Shown here piece after piece: positions 9,398 to 17,650 of a stretch of DNA of 64,000 bases. The position numbers were made by a program, and so were the translations under genes. The stretch is from Acidimicrobiia bacterium (lineage in GTDB: Bacteria; Actinomycetota; Acidimicrobiia; Spongiisociales; UBA5794): positions 558,001 to 622,000 of the forward strand of contig JAWKJB010000002.1 of NCBI GenBank assembly GCA_041393965.1, written 5' to 3'. Every line of letters starts with the position of its first letter. Positions within the stretch are counted from its first letter, which is position 1. The notes beneath the pieces were generated by a model. The model searched no databases. It saw nothing but the letters and a program-made list of their open reading frames with translations, and was not told the DNA's origin.

Positions 9398-10005
9398 TGT
9401 TCACGGGAATCATCACCGAGGTCGGTACGGTCACCGCCATTGAGCCGACGGATGGGGGTGCACGCCTCGTGATCAGGGCGCCGCACACGGTCGCAGGGGC
9501 CGCGGTGGGTGATTCGATCGCCGTCAACGGTGTCTGTCTCACGGCAACCGAGATCTCACCCATCGGGTTCACCTGCGACGCCATCGGCGAGACGCTCGGT
9601 CGCTCGGCACTCGCGGACCTCACCGTCGAAGGTGCTGTGAACCTGGAACGACCGATGGTCGCGATGGGTCGATTCGATGGCCACATCGTCCAGGGCCATG
9701 TCGATGGTGTCGGAACGATCAGCGGAATCGAATCTGAAGGTGAGGCGCGGAGACTGCGAATCCAGATCCCGCCCGTCATCGCCCCCTACACCGTCGAGAA
9801 GGGATCCATCGCCGTCGACGGTGTCAGCCTCACCCTTACCGCCGTGTCGGAACCCGGAGAGCCTGATCCATGGATCGAGGTTGCCTTGATCCCGCACACG
9901 ATGACCAGCACCGTGTTCGGGAAACGGAGCGTCGGGGATCGGGTGAACCTCGAAGTGGATATCGTTGCCAAGTATGTCGAGCGACTCCTGGGATACGGCC
10001 CATGA
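9397..10005 (+). CDS. ribE: Riboflavin synthase alpha subunit
   Basis: It dismutates two lumazines to riboflavin. Two lumazine-binding repeats are seen, starting MFTGIITEVGTV and GRFDGHIVQGHVDGVG; each carries an ISI/VNGVCLT-type motif (SIAVNGVCLT and SIAVDGVSLT). At 202 residues the length is normal. It begins on the last base of ribD's stop codon and ends in an ATGA overlap with ribBA, so the operon is tightly coupled. Confidence 0.94.
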   Translation: MFTGIITEVGTVTAIEPTDGGARLVIRAPHTVAGAAVGDSIAVNGVCLTATEISPIGFTCDAIGETLGRSALADLTVEGAVNLERPMVAMGRFDGHIVQGHVDGVGTISGIESEGEARRLRIQIPPVIAPYTVEKGSIAVDGVSLTLTAVSEPGEPDPWIEVALIPHTMTSTVFGKRSVGDRVNLEVDIVAKYVERLLGYGP

Positions 10006-11219
10006 CACTCAGCCCCATCGAGGACGCGATCAAGGCGATCGCGAATGGCGAGTTCGTGTTGGTCGTCGACAACGAGGATCGCGAGAACGAAGGCGACCTG
10101 ATCATCGCGGCAGAGAAGGTCACCGCGGAACACCTCGCCTTCATGGTCCGATACACCTCGGGGCTGGTGTGTCTCCCAACCGTCGGAGAGATCCTCGATC
10201 GTCTCGAGCTCCCGCTGATGGTGCTCGAAAACACCGACATGCACAAGACCGCATTCACGATCTCCATCGACTACACGAAGGGGACGACAACAGGGATATC
10301 CGCGGCAGACCGGGCGTCGACGATCCGGGCGGTCGTGGATGACGGAACCAAGGCCTCAGACTTCTCGAGGCCGGGCCACATCTTCCCGCTCCGATATCGG
10401 GAAGGCGGAGTCCTTGTCCGACCGGGCCACACCGAAGCCGCTGTCGACCTCGCAAGGCTTGCCGGTTTGAAACCCGCCGGTGCACTGTGCGAGATCGTCA
10501 ACGATGACGGCACGATGGCGCGAGGTGCGACGCTCGAAGCGTTCGCGGCTGAGCATCACATCGTCATGATCTCCATCGACGACCTGGTTGCGTATCGGTG
10601 GCGAACCGAAGGCATCGTCCGACGCGGCCCTTCGGCATCGCTTCCAACCCAACATGGTGTGTTCACGATGATTGGCTATGAGGCTGCCATCGGCCCGACC
10701 CAGCATGTTGCGCTCGTCATGGGCGATGTGGCGGACAAGTCCGATGTCCTCACCCGCGTCCATTCGGTGTGCCTCACCGGAGACGCATTCGGCTCGCTGC
10801 GATGCGACTGTGGCGCGCAGCTCACCGAGTCGATGCGCCGCATCCATGAACGGGGTGAGGGGGTTCTCGTGTACAACACATCGCACGAGGGGAGAGGGAT
10901 CGGCATCATCAACAAGATCGCTGCATACCACCTCCAGGAGCAGGGTCTCGATACGGTCGATGCGAATCTGGAGATGGGACATGCAGATGATGCACGCCAC
11001 TACGGCGTTGATGCGCAGATCATTCACGATCTGGGGATTCGCAGCGTGAAGCTGCTCACCAACAACCCTGACAAGATCACGCAACTCACCCGGTTCGGTG
11101 TCGAGGTGAGCGGTCGAGACCCTCTCTGGGTCGGCGAAACCGACCAGAACCGCGAGTATCTCGCGACGAAGGCTCACCGGATGGGCCATCTCGGTTCGGG
11201 GGCGCCCGATGAGGGTTGA
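10002..11219 (+). CDS. ribBA: DHBP synthase / GTP cyclohydrolase II fusion
   Basis: This protein supplies both riboflavin precursors. The N-terminal RibB half (about 1-200) makes 3,4-dihydroxy-2-butanone 4-phosphate and has DNEDRENEGD and HTEAAVDLARLAG. The RibA half opens the GTP ring; it has the zinc cysteines in CLTGDAFGSLRCDCG and the RGIGI loop. Length is 405 residues. The frame is open upstream to 9870, but ATG 10002 overlaps ribE by ATGA and matches the family start. Confidence 0.95.
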   Translation: MTLSPIEDAIKAIANGEFVLVVDNEDRENEGDLIIAAEKVTAEHLAFMVRYTSGLVCLPTVGEILDRLELPLMVLENTDMHKTAFTISIDYTKGTTTGISAADRASTIRAVVDDGTKASDFSRPGHIFPLRYREGGVLVRPGHTEAAVDLARLAGLKPAGALCEIVNDDGTMARGATLEAFAAEHHIVMISIDDLVAYRWRTEGIVRRGPSASLPTQHGVFTMIGYEAAIGPTQHVALVMGDVADKSDVLTRVHSVCLTGDAFGSLRCDCGAQLTESMRRIHERGEGVLVYNTSHEGRGIGIINKIAAYHLQEQGLDTVDANLEMGHADDARHYGVDAQIIHDLGIRSVKLLTNNPDKITQLTRFGVEVSGRDPLWVGETDQNREYLATKAHRMGHLGSGAPDEG

Positions 11220-11679
11220 TCCTGGCTCCTCCGATGAGGTGAGCGCAGCCGGCCTCCGCATCGGCGTCGTGACGAGTACCTTCAACCGTGGCATCACCGA
11301 TGGTCTCCGGGACGGTGCGATCGCATGGCTCGAGGCAGCCGATGCCGACGAGATCCTGGTTCTCGATGCGCCGGGAGCATTCGAGCTGCCCGTGATCGCA
11401 CAGAAACTCGCGGAGGTCGGCTACGACGCCGTCGTGTGCCTCGGAGCGGTCGTGGAAGGCGAGACCGATCACTACCACCATGTCGCAAGCCGGACCGCGG
11501 AAGGCCTCATGAGGGTGCAGCTCGATACGGGCATTCCCGTCGCGTTCGGAGTCCTCACCGTGCGACACATTGAACACGCCGAGCTGCGATCCAAGCCCGG
11601 GGTTCACAACAAGGGCCGTGAGGCGGCCATCGCGGCGGTCACCACGGCGAATACCCTGCGCGCGATCCCATCGGGTTGA
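11209..11679 (+). CDS. ribH: 6,7-dimethyl-8-ribityllumazine synthase
   Basis: It condenses the RibD product with the RibB product. Key features are the TFN segment near the N-terminus, GAFELPVIAQKLA, the catalytic-His loop GAVVEGETDHYHHV and the C-terminal NKGREAAIAAV helix. Length is 156 residues. It starts 11 bases inside ribBA. It is the last gene of the riboflavin operon; a GC-rich stretch follows without a clear intrinsic terminator. Confidence 0.95.
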   Translation: MRVDPGSSDEVSAAGLRIGVVTSTFNRGITDGLRDGAIAWLEAADADEILVLDAPGAFELPVIAQKLAEVGYDAVVCLGAVVEGETDHYHHVASRTAEGLMRVQLDTGIPVAFGVLTVRHIEHAELRSKPGVHNKGREAAIAAVTTANTLRAIPSG

Positions 11680-11788
11680 GACCCGAACAGGCGGCCGCCA
11701 CCCACCACTATGTGTTCGCAGGGTGTCGCCCCGAGGAACGACGGTGACGCTGTGGCGATACGCGCTCCCAATTCGAGCAACAGACCGC

Positions 11789-11957
11789 TAGTCTCACCGT
11801 GACAGAAAGAGCAAGAGGAGGCGCCTGCTTCCCACCTGCTCACCGACGCAGGCGATGCGGCACAAGGTGCAGTAGGTCCGGACTTCCTGGCAGCGTGACA
11901 CGCTGTCGCTGGTTCCGTGGGCGCCCCGCTCGGCCCCGGGACACAGGAGGTACCCCC
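11789..11957 (+). promoter_or_regulatory. Structured 5' leader of the infC-rpmI-rplT operon
   Basis: The region 11680-11957 is the longest one without a gene. TAGTCT (11789-11794) could be the -10 box. Downstream lie a 7-bp stem CGCCTGC/GCAGGCG (11822-11828 with 11848-11854), a tight hairpin CAGCGT-GAC-ACGCTG (11891-11905), and AGGAGGT just before the ATC start of infC. No leader peptide was recognised. Autoregulatory leaders before infC-rpmI-rplT are well known in other bacteria; this one is proposed from its position and hairpins only. Confidence 0.45.
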
Positions 11958-12611
11958 ATCGTCGAACCACGCGTCAACGAACGCATACGCGTCAAACGCG
12001 TCCGATTGATCGCCCCAGACGGGGGCCAGATCGGCGAGAAGGACATTGACGAGGCTCGCTGGCTCGCAGCGCAACTCGGACTCGATCTCGTCGAAGTGGC
12101 ACCCGATGCCAGACCCCCAGTGGTGCGGCTGATGGACTACGGGAAGTACAAGTACGACCAGTCCGTGAAGGCGAGGGAAGCCAGAAAGAACCAGACGCGT
12201 ACCGTGGTCAAAGAGGTTCAGTTCAGACCCAAGATCGGTGCGAGCGACTTCGAGGTGAAGAGAAAGCGAGTCGTCAAGTTTCTCCAGCAAGGGGACAAGG
12301 TCAAGTGCACGATGCGCTTCCGAGGTCGTGAAGTCGCCCATCCCGAGCTCGGGAAGGACATCCTCGACCGGCTCTATCAACAGGTCGAGGACTATGCCGA
12401 AATCGAGACCATGCCGCGGCTCGACGGTCGCAACATGACCATGGTTCTCGTACCTGCCGCGGACATGCCGGCGGGCCCCCCTCCGGAGGATCTCGACGAC
12501 GACCACCACGACGATGACCACGACGATGTGGAGCAGGACTCCGATGCCGAGCTCGCCGACGAAGGGCTCACGCCCGGCGCTGCGGCGACGGTCGAGATTG
12601 GAGAGGAATAG
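11958..12611 (+). CDS. infC: Translation initiation factor IF-3, ATC start codon
   Basis: IF-3 keeps 30S subunits free and checks start codons. The IF-3 core runs from [13 protein letters not shown] through [12 protein letters not shown] to the C-terminal domain with [14 protein letters not shown]. No ATG, GTG or TTG fits the family N-terminus. AGGAGGT at 11945-11951 followed by 6 bases and ATC at 11958 does, so ATC is the start. IF-3 using AUU/AUC as a self-sensing start codon is known in E. coli and Myxococcus. The 217-residue protein has an extra acidic, His-rich tail after the core (about 45 residues, with [11 protein letters not shown]). Confidence 0.9.
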   Translation: MVEPRVNERIRVKRVRLIAPDGGQIGEKDIDEARWLAAQLGLDLVEVAPDARPPVVRLMDYGKYKYDQSVKAREARKNQTRTVVKEVQFRPKIGASDFEVKRKRVVKFLQQGDKVKCTMRFRGREVAHPELGKDILDRLYQQVEDYAEIETMPRLDGRNMTMVLVPAADMPAGPPPEDLDDDHHDDDHDDVEQDSDAELADEGLTPGAAATVEIGEE

Positions 12612-12614
12612 CAG

Positions 12615-12809
12615 ATGCCGAAGATGAAGACCCACAAGGGAGCCGCGAAGCGCTTCAAGCGCACCGGAAGCGGCAAGATCAAGTTCCAGAAGGCCTGGCA
12701 CGGCCACAACCGGAACAAGAAGAGTGCCACCCGATGGCGTCGCGCCGACGGCACCGGGATTCTCAGCGGTGGCGACGCCAAGCGAATCGACCGCATGCTC
12801 GGCAACTAG
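12615..12809 (+). CDS. rpmI: Ribosomal protein bL35
   Basis: A 64-residue basic protein of the large ribosomal subunit. It starts [22 protein letters not shown], the L35 signature, and ends with the usual short tail (RIDRMLGN). It lies 3 bases after infC and 8 bases before rplT, in the conserved infC-rpmI-rplT operon, and has a GAGAGGA ribosome-binding site. Confidence 0.97.
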   Translation: MPKMKTHKGAAKRFKRTGSGKIKFQKAWHGHNRNKKSATRWRRADGTGILSGGDAKRIDRMLGN

Positions 12810-12817
12810 GAGGCATC

Positions 12818-13174
12818 ATGGCTCGAGTGAAGCGTTCGGTGAACGCACGCAAGAAACGCAGAAAGATCATGGACCGTGCCTCCGGCTACACCGGGGCACG
12901 ATCACGGCGGTACCGCACCGCGCGTGAACAGGTCATGCACGCCATGCAGGACAGCTACGACCATCGTCGGGCACGAAAGGGACAGTTCCGGCGCCTCTGG
13001 ATCCAACGAATCAACGCAGCGGCCCGCCAGAACGGCTCGACCTATTCGCGTGTCATGGCGGGCCTCAGGGCTGCTGACATCGAGGTCGATCGGAAGATGC
13101 TCGCTGAGATGGCCGTCAGCGACCCGGACGCCTTCCGAGCCCTGGTCGAGGTCGCAACGACCGCAACCGAATAG
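12818..13174 (+). CDS. rplT: Ribosomal protein bL20
   Basis: A 118-residue 23S rRNA-binding protein needed for early assembly of the large subunit. The sequence [18 protein letters not shown] and the later [11 protein letters not shown] block are diagnostic. The reading frame is open upstream to 12734, but ATG 12818 has AGGAGG 5 bases before it and matches the family. In Firmicutes and enterobacteria L20 represses this operon; here the infC leader is a possible target. Confidence 0.97.
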   Translation: MARVKRSVNARKKRRKIMDRASGYTGARSRRYRTAREQVMHAMQDSYDHRRARKGQFRRLWIQRINAAARQNGSTYSRVMAGLRAADIEVDRKMLAEMAVSDPDAFRALVEVATTATE

Positions 13175-13217
13175 TCGGGTTGTTCATGCCTCGATGGTAT
13201 GCGTCGTGAGGTGAGCG

Positions 13218-13949
13218 GTGGCCGTCGTTTCGTCGACCACAAACAGCACAATCAAGGCCGTGGCAGGCCTCAAGCGCCGAAAGGAACGCGACCAGACCGG
13301 CCGCATCCTCGTCGAAGGGCCAACGCTGTTTGCAGCCGCAACGGGGGCCGGGCTCATCCCAGAGATGCTGCTTGTGACACCCGGCGACTCGTTCTCGATC
13401 GCCGCGGCTGAACGAACCGGAGTCGTTCCGATCCTTGTCACCGATCGCGTGCTCGCATCAGTTGCCGACACCAAACACCCCCAATCACCGGTAGCGGTCT
13501 TTGACCGACCGCCGCCGACGCCGGTTCCTTACGACGATGTCGTGGTGCTCGTGGGTGTCGGCGATCCGGGGAACGCGGGCACCATCATCCGAACGGCGGT
13601 GGCGTTCCGATGGGCCGTCGTGACGACCCCCGCGACGGTGGACCTGTGGAGTCCGAAGACGCTTCGTTCAGGAGCCGGGGCCCATTTCGCCGCCGCCATC
13701 AGTCGAATCGATGGAATCGATGAGCTCGCGGACCACACCAAGGTCGCGACGGTTGTGAGCGGTGGGCATCATGAGGTGGCAACGGGAGGACCGTATGCCT
13801 TGCTTGTCGGATCCGAAGCCCACGGACTCGATCCACAGACCGTCGCGGCCTGCGACATCTCCTACACGATTCCGATGCCCGGCCCCGTCGAGAGCCTGAA
13901 CGCGTCGGTTGCGGCAGCGCTGGCAATGGTGGCCATCTCGCGGCGTTGA
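13218..13949 (+). CDS. TrmH/SpoU-family RNA 2'-O-methyltransferase
   Basis: A 243-residue SPOUT methyltransferase. An N-terminal substrate-binding domain (GRILVEGPTLF) precedes the SPOUT knot, whose motifs are VGVGDPGNAGTIIRTA, LLVGSEAHGL and IPMPGPVESLNASVAAALAM. The family methylates ribose in rRNA or tRNA using SAM; the exact site cannot be told here. Start GTG 13218 follows GAGGTGAG. It lies between rplT and pheS, a frequent place for this gene in bacteria. Confidence 0.9.
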   Translation: MAVVSSTTNSTIKAVAGLKRRKERDQTGRILVEGPTLFAAATGAGLIPEMLLVTPGDSFSIAAAERTGVVPILVTDRVLASVADTKHPQSPVAVFDRPPPTPVPYDDVVVLVGVGDPGNAGTIIRTAVAFRWAVVTTPATVDLWSPKTLRSGAGAHFAAAISRIDGIDELADHTKVATVVSGGHHEVATGGPYALLVGSEAHGLDPQTVAACDISYTIPMPGPVESLNASVAAALAMVAISRR

Positions 13950-13950
13950 A

Positions 13951-13979
13951 TTGGCGCGACAGCACGACTCTGATAGCCT
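13951..13979 (+). promoter_or_regulatory. Promoter of the pheST attenuator transcript
   Basis: TTGGCG (13951-13956) and TAGCCT (13974-13979) are separated by 17 bases, with a TG two bases before the -10 (extended -10). Initiation 7-11 bases downstream would fall at or just before the leader-peptide ATG at 13990, so the leader peptide may be leaderless. Confidence 0.6.
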
Positions 13980-13989
13980 CTCGAACACA

Positions 13990-14046
13990 ATGACACCTAT
14001 CCGATTCACGAACGAGTTCTTTCCGAGGTCACCTCGGGCATCCTGA
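13990..14046 (+). CDS. Phe-rich leader peptide of the pheST attenuator
   Basis: An 18-codon ORF reading MTPIRFTNEFFPRSPRAS. Three of the codons are Phe, two of them adjacent (TTC TTT, 14017-14022). It ends 23 bases before an intrinsic terminator and precedes pheS. Ribosome stalling on the Phe pair when charged tRNA(Phe) is low would cover CCGAGG (14023-14028) and free CTCGGGC (14033-14039) to pair with the terminator's 5' arm. This is the logic of trp/phe-type attenuation. No Shine-Dalgarno is present; it is probably translated leaderlessly. Confidence 0.75.
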   Translation: MTPIRFTNEFFPRSPRAS

Positions 14047-14069
14047 CTCGTCTCACCACACGATCAACG

Positions 14070-14094
14070 GCCCGGGTGACTCCCGGGCTTTTTT
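14070..14094 (+). terminator. Intrinsic terminator (attenuator) upstream of pheS
   Basis: A perfect 7-bp stem GCCCGGG/CCCGGGC (14070-14076 and 14082-14088) with a 5-base loop is followed by six T residues (14089-14094). It lies 32 bases before pheS and after the Phe-rich leader peptide. Its 5' arm is complementary (one G-U pair) to CTCGGGC at 14033-14039, giving a competing antiterminator. Confidence 0.85.
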
Positions 14095-14126
14095 GATGCA
14101 TCGACGCCAACGCAACCGAGGAAACC

Positions 14127-15152
14127 ATGACCGCTAGTCTGCCGCCATCGATGGAACCACTGCGCAAGCTCGCGACGGAAGCTCCTGCACGCATCGAGTC
14201 TGCTTCAACGACCGCCGAACTCGATGTCGTCGAATCAGCGCTCGTCGGGCGTTCCTCGCCGATCGCGAAGGCACGCCAGGGCCTCGGTCAGATTGCCGAT
14301 CCTGCCGAGAGGGGAGCGGCCGGCAAGGCCATCAACGATGTTGCCAAACAGATCGAGGCGCTCGTTGCCGCGAAGCGCGAGGTCGTCGAACAGGCAGAAG
14401 AAGCGGCACGGCTGGCAACCGAAACGGTGGATGTCACCTTGTCGGGCCGTCGGCCACGGCGTGGGACACATCACCTGATCCAGTCGACCATGGACGAGAT
14501 CATCGACATCTTCGTCAGTCTCGGGTATACCGTGGCAACAGGACCGGAAGCAGAGACCGAGTTCTACAACTTCACGGCGCTGAACATCCCGAAGTCCCAT
14601 CCGTCGCGGCTCGAGAGCGACACGCTCTACCTCGACTACGGCGACGAACACGAGGGTGTCCTCCTGCGCACGCACACTTCGCCCATGCAGGCCCGACATA
14701 TGGAACAGCACGACCCACCGACCTATGTCGTGGTCCCGGGTCGGGTGTACCGTGCGGACGCCGTCGACGCGACACACTCGCCGGTGTTCACCCAGCTCGA
14801 GGGCCTCGCCGTCGATGAGAACATCACCCTTGGCGACCTCAAGGGCACGCTTGCCTACTTCGCGAAGGCCTTTTTCGGTCCTGACACCAGCGTCAAGTTC
14901 ATACCGCACTACTTCCCGTTCACCGAGCCATCAGCCGAGATGCATGCGTACACAAACGGCCAGTGGATCGAGCTGCTCGGTTGCGGCATGGTGAATCCTG
15001 CGGTTTTTGAGCATGTCGGGTACGACCCCGACGCATATACGGGCTTCGCCTTCGGCATGGGGATCGAGCGGATGGCGATGGTCCGCCACGGCATCAACGA
15101 CCTACGAACCCTCCTCGACGCCGACCCACGCATCTTGGAGCAGTACCGATGA
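14127..15152 (+). CDS. pheS: Phenylalanyl-tRNA synthetase alpha subunit
   Basis: This is the catalytic subunit of the heterotetrameric PheRS. An N-terminal coiled-coil region (1-100) is followed by the class II catalytic core with HPSRLESDTLYL, LLRTHTSPMQ, PGRVYRADAVDATHSPVFTQ and the motif 3 block FGMGIERMAM. Length is 341 residues. GAGGAAA precedes ATG 14127. It overlaps pheT by ATGA. Expression is probably controlled by the attenuator immediately upstream. Confidence 0.97.
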   Translation: MTASLPPSMEPLRKLATEAPARIESASTTAELDVVESALVGRSSPIAKARQGLGQIADPAERGAAGKAINDVAKQIEALVAAKREVVEQAEEAARLATETVDVTLSGRRPRRGTHHLIQSTMDEIIDIFVSLGYTVATGPEAETEFYNFTALNIPKSHPSRLESDTLYLDYGDEHEGVLLRTHTSPMQARHMEQHDPPTYVVVPGRVYRADAVDATHSPVFTQLEGLAVDENITLGDLKGTLAYFAKAFFGPDTSVKFIPHYFPFTEPSAEMHAYTNGQWIELLGCGMVNPAVFEHVGYDPDAYTGFAFGMGIERMAMVRHGINDLRTLLDADPRILEQYR

Positions 15153-17539
15153 AGCTCACCCGATCGTGGATTGACGAGTTCGTCACCCTTCCGACGAGGA
15201 ATCCCGAGGAGCTCATCGAGGTGTTCGAGAGCCTCGGACACGAGGTCGAGAACTGGCACGACCTCGAAGCAGGATTTCGAGGCGTCGTCGTCGGGAAGGT
15301 CACCGACATCACGAGACACCCGAACGCCGACAAGGTGCGCTTGACGAGGGTCGACATCGGTGATGAGGTGCTCGACATCGTCTGTGGCGCGTGGAACTTC
15401 GAGGTCGGCGCCATCGTTCCCGTTGCCGTCCCGGGAGCGGTCCTCGACCCTTCTTTCGAGATCGCCCGTCGTGAGATCCGCGGCGTCACCTCGAACGGGA
15501 TGATCTGCTCGGAGACCGAGCTGGGACTCGGGGATGACGCCGACGGGATCATGGTGCTCGATGCTCCCCATGGCTTTGTCCTTGGTGGCGACTTCGCAGC
15601 GTTCATGGGTCTGCCCGATGTGCATTACGAGATCAATGTGACCCCGAACCGTCCCGATTGTCTCTCCGTCTACGGGCTTTGTCGGGATCTCGCCGCGTAC
15701 TTCCAGGTGCCGCTCCGGGGCCAGAACATCGACCTCCGCGAGGGCGGCGCACGCAACGACATCACCGTCACGATCGATGTCCCTGAGCTCTGCGGCAGGT
15801 TCGCGGGACGACGCGTGCGAGGGGTCCGGGTCGGACCTTCACCCCATTGGATGCGATGGCGTCTGATGCAGGCGGGGATTCGTCCCATCTCCAATGTCGT
15901 CGATGCGTCGAACTACGCGATGATCGAGTTCGGCTACCCGACCCACGCGTTCGATGTCGACCGGCTCGGAACGACGATTCAGGTGAGGCTGACAACCGAT
16001 GGGGAGACCATCGTCACGCTCGACGATCGGCTTCGCACTCTCACAGGATCTGACCTCGTTGTCACCGATGGAGTCGCGCCGGTCGCGATCGGCGGCGTGA
16101 TGGGTGGGGCAACGACCGAGGTGGGGCACGAAACCACGGATGTCTTCATCGAGGCCGCGTATTGGGATCCCGCGACGATTCTTGAAACCTCGAAACACAT
16201 GGGGCTGCGCAGTGAGGCTTCGATGCGGTTCGAGCGCGGCGCTGATCCGTCGTTCTGTGCGATGGCCGCCGACCGAGTTGCCCAGCTTCTCGTCCAAACC
16301 GCCGGAGGCCTACCTGCCCCGGGGCCGGTCGATGTGAATCCTGCGGATGTCCGACCATGGAGCATCACCTACCCACTCGCCACGACGGAACGCATCCTTG
16401 GGATTGCACTCGACCCTGACACCACAAGCGATCTGCTTCGACGCATGTCGTTCGAGGTCGAGGGCACCGATCCGCTCACGGTCACGGTGCCCACCCGTCG
16501 CCCCGATGTTCGGGCCCCGGTCGATGTCGTCGAAGAGATCGCCCGCCTCCATGGCTTCGCGGGGATACCGGACACCGTTCCGAACGGGCCTGGCGGCGGA
16601 TTGCCGTATGAGGAACGAAGGCTTCGGCTGATCCGCCAGATCATGGTCGGTGCCGGATACCACGAGATGCTGACCTTCTCGTTCATGGGAACCGCTGATG
16701 TCGACGCGATGAACTACCCGGAGGGCCACCCGGCACGCACCGGAATTCGCGTCGTGAATCCCCTCAACGACGCCGAAGGTGTGATGCGGACGACCCTGTT
16801 GCCGGGTCTTGCGAAGGCGGCGGCGTCGGCCCTTGCCAGAACGACTCACGAGTCGCGACTGTTCGAAATCGGCAAGGTGTTCCTCAGCGGTGTCGGCAAA
16901 CTCCCCGAACAGCCGGATCGGCTTGCCTTCATCCTCGCTGGCGAGCCACCCGTGGCATGGGACGGCCGAGGCCGCAAGCCGACCGTCTACGACGCGACCG
17001 GCATCTGGGAGGTGCTCGGCGGTGCGCTTTCCATTCCCGACGCGGCGGTCAGGAAGGCGGAGGCGCCCGGCTTCCATCCCGGACGGTGTGCCGAGCTCAC
17101 GATCGGGGATGTGGTCATCGGGACGGCCGGTGAGCTGCACCCCGCGGTCGTCCGCAGGTTCGACCTCGACGGGCCGGTTGCAGCCGGCGAGCTCGATCTC
17201 GCCGAACTGCTCGTTGATCGGGGGCCATGGCAATACACGGCGCCGAGCGTGTTCCCACCTGCGATCTTCGACATGGCGTTCGTCGTGTCGGCATCGACAC
17301 CAGCGCGTTCCGTGCTCGACGCGGCGGCAACGGCGGCCCCACACCTGATCGAGGACATGCGGGTCTTCGATGTCTTCAGCGGTGATGCGGTCGGTGAGGG
17401 CAACAAATCGCTCGCGATCCGTTTCACGCTCAGGGCACCCGACCGAACCCTCACCGATGCCGAAGCAGGCGAAGTTCGCAGGACAATCGTCGACGCGGTG
17501 GGTGGGGCCGTCGGCGGCTCGCTGCGTGGGGAGCTCTGA
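15149..17539 (+). CDS. pheT: Phenylalanyl-tRNA synthetase beta subunit
   Basis: The 796-residue beta subunit binds and edits tRNA(Phe). In order: the N-terminal start MKLTRSWIDEFV, an EMAPII-like tRNA-binding domain (about 40-150, with HPNADKVRLTRVDIG), the B3/B4 editing domain, the B5 domain, a class II-like core, and the C-terminal FDX-ACB anticodon-binding domain (PPAIFDMAFVV to the end). It is coupled to pheS. A GTG with a good GGGGAG ribosome-binding site follows its stop directly (see the glycosylase entry). Confidence 0.97.
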   Translation: MKLTRSWIDEFVTLPTRNPEELIEVFESLGHEVENWHDLEAGFRGVVVGKVTDITRHPNADKVRLTRVDIGDEVLDIVCGAWNFEVGAIVPVAVPGAVLDPSFEIARREIRGVTSNGMICSETELGLGDDADGIMVLDAPHGFVLGGDFAAFMGLPDVHYEINVTPNRPDCLSVYGLCRDLAAYFQVPLRGQNIDLREGGARNDITVTIDVPELCGRFAGRRVRGVRVGPSPHWMRWRLMQAGIRPISNVVDASNYAMIEFGYPTHAFDVDRLGTTIQVRLTTDGETIVTLDDRLRTLTGSDLVVTDGVAPVAIGGVMGGATTEVGHETTDVFIEAAYWDPATILETSKHMGLRSEASMRFERGADPSFCAMAADRVAQLLVQTAGGLPAPGPVDVNPADVRPWSITYPLATTERILGIALDPDTTSDLLRRMSFEVEGTDPLTVTVPTRRPDVRAPVDVVEEIARLHGFAGIPDTVPNGPGGGLPYEERRLRLIRQIMVGAGYHEMLTFSFMGTADVDAMNYPEGHPARTGIRVVNPLNDAEGVMRTTLLPGLAKAAASALARTTHESRLFEIGKVFLSGVGKLPEQPDRLAFILAGEPPVAWDGRGRKPTVYDATGIWEVLGGALSIPDAAVRKAEAPGFHPGRCAELTIGDVVIGTAGELHPAVVRRFDLDGPVAAGELDLAELLVDRGPWQYTAPSVFPPAIFDMAFVVSASTPARSVLDAAATAAPHLIEDMRVFDVFSGDAVGEGNKSLAIRFTLRAPDRTLTDAEAGEVRRTIVDAVGGAVGGSLRGEL

Positions 17540-17650
17540 GTGCCCTACTTTGAAGGCTTGCGGATCGCCGACCTGATGTGACGCGATGGATGGATCGAAG
17601 ATCTTCTGGCGCAAAGCGCCACCGAGGTCGCGCCGAGACTCCTCGGCTGC

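Noticed and set aside
12496..12545. Repeated GACGAC/CACGAC triplets in infC
   Set aside because: They encode the Asp/His tail of IF-3 and have no spacer-repeat structure, so they are not a CRISPR or tandem-repeat element.
17579..17581. TGA as selenocysteine or recoded stop in the glycosylase frame
   Set aside because: TGA is used as a stop across the window, the family has no Sec or Cys at this point, and no hairpin typical of a SECIS element was noticed downstream.
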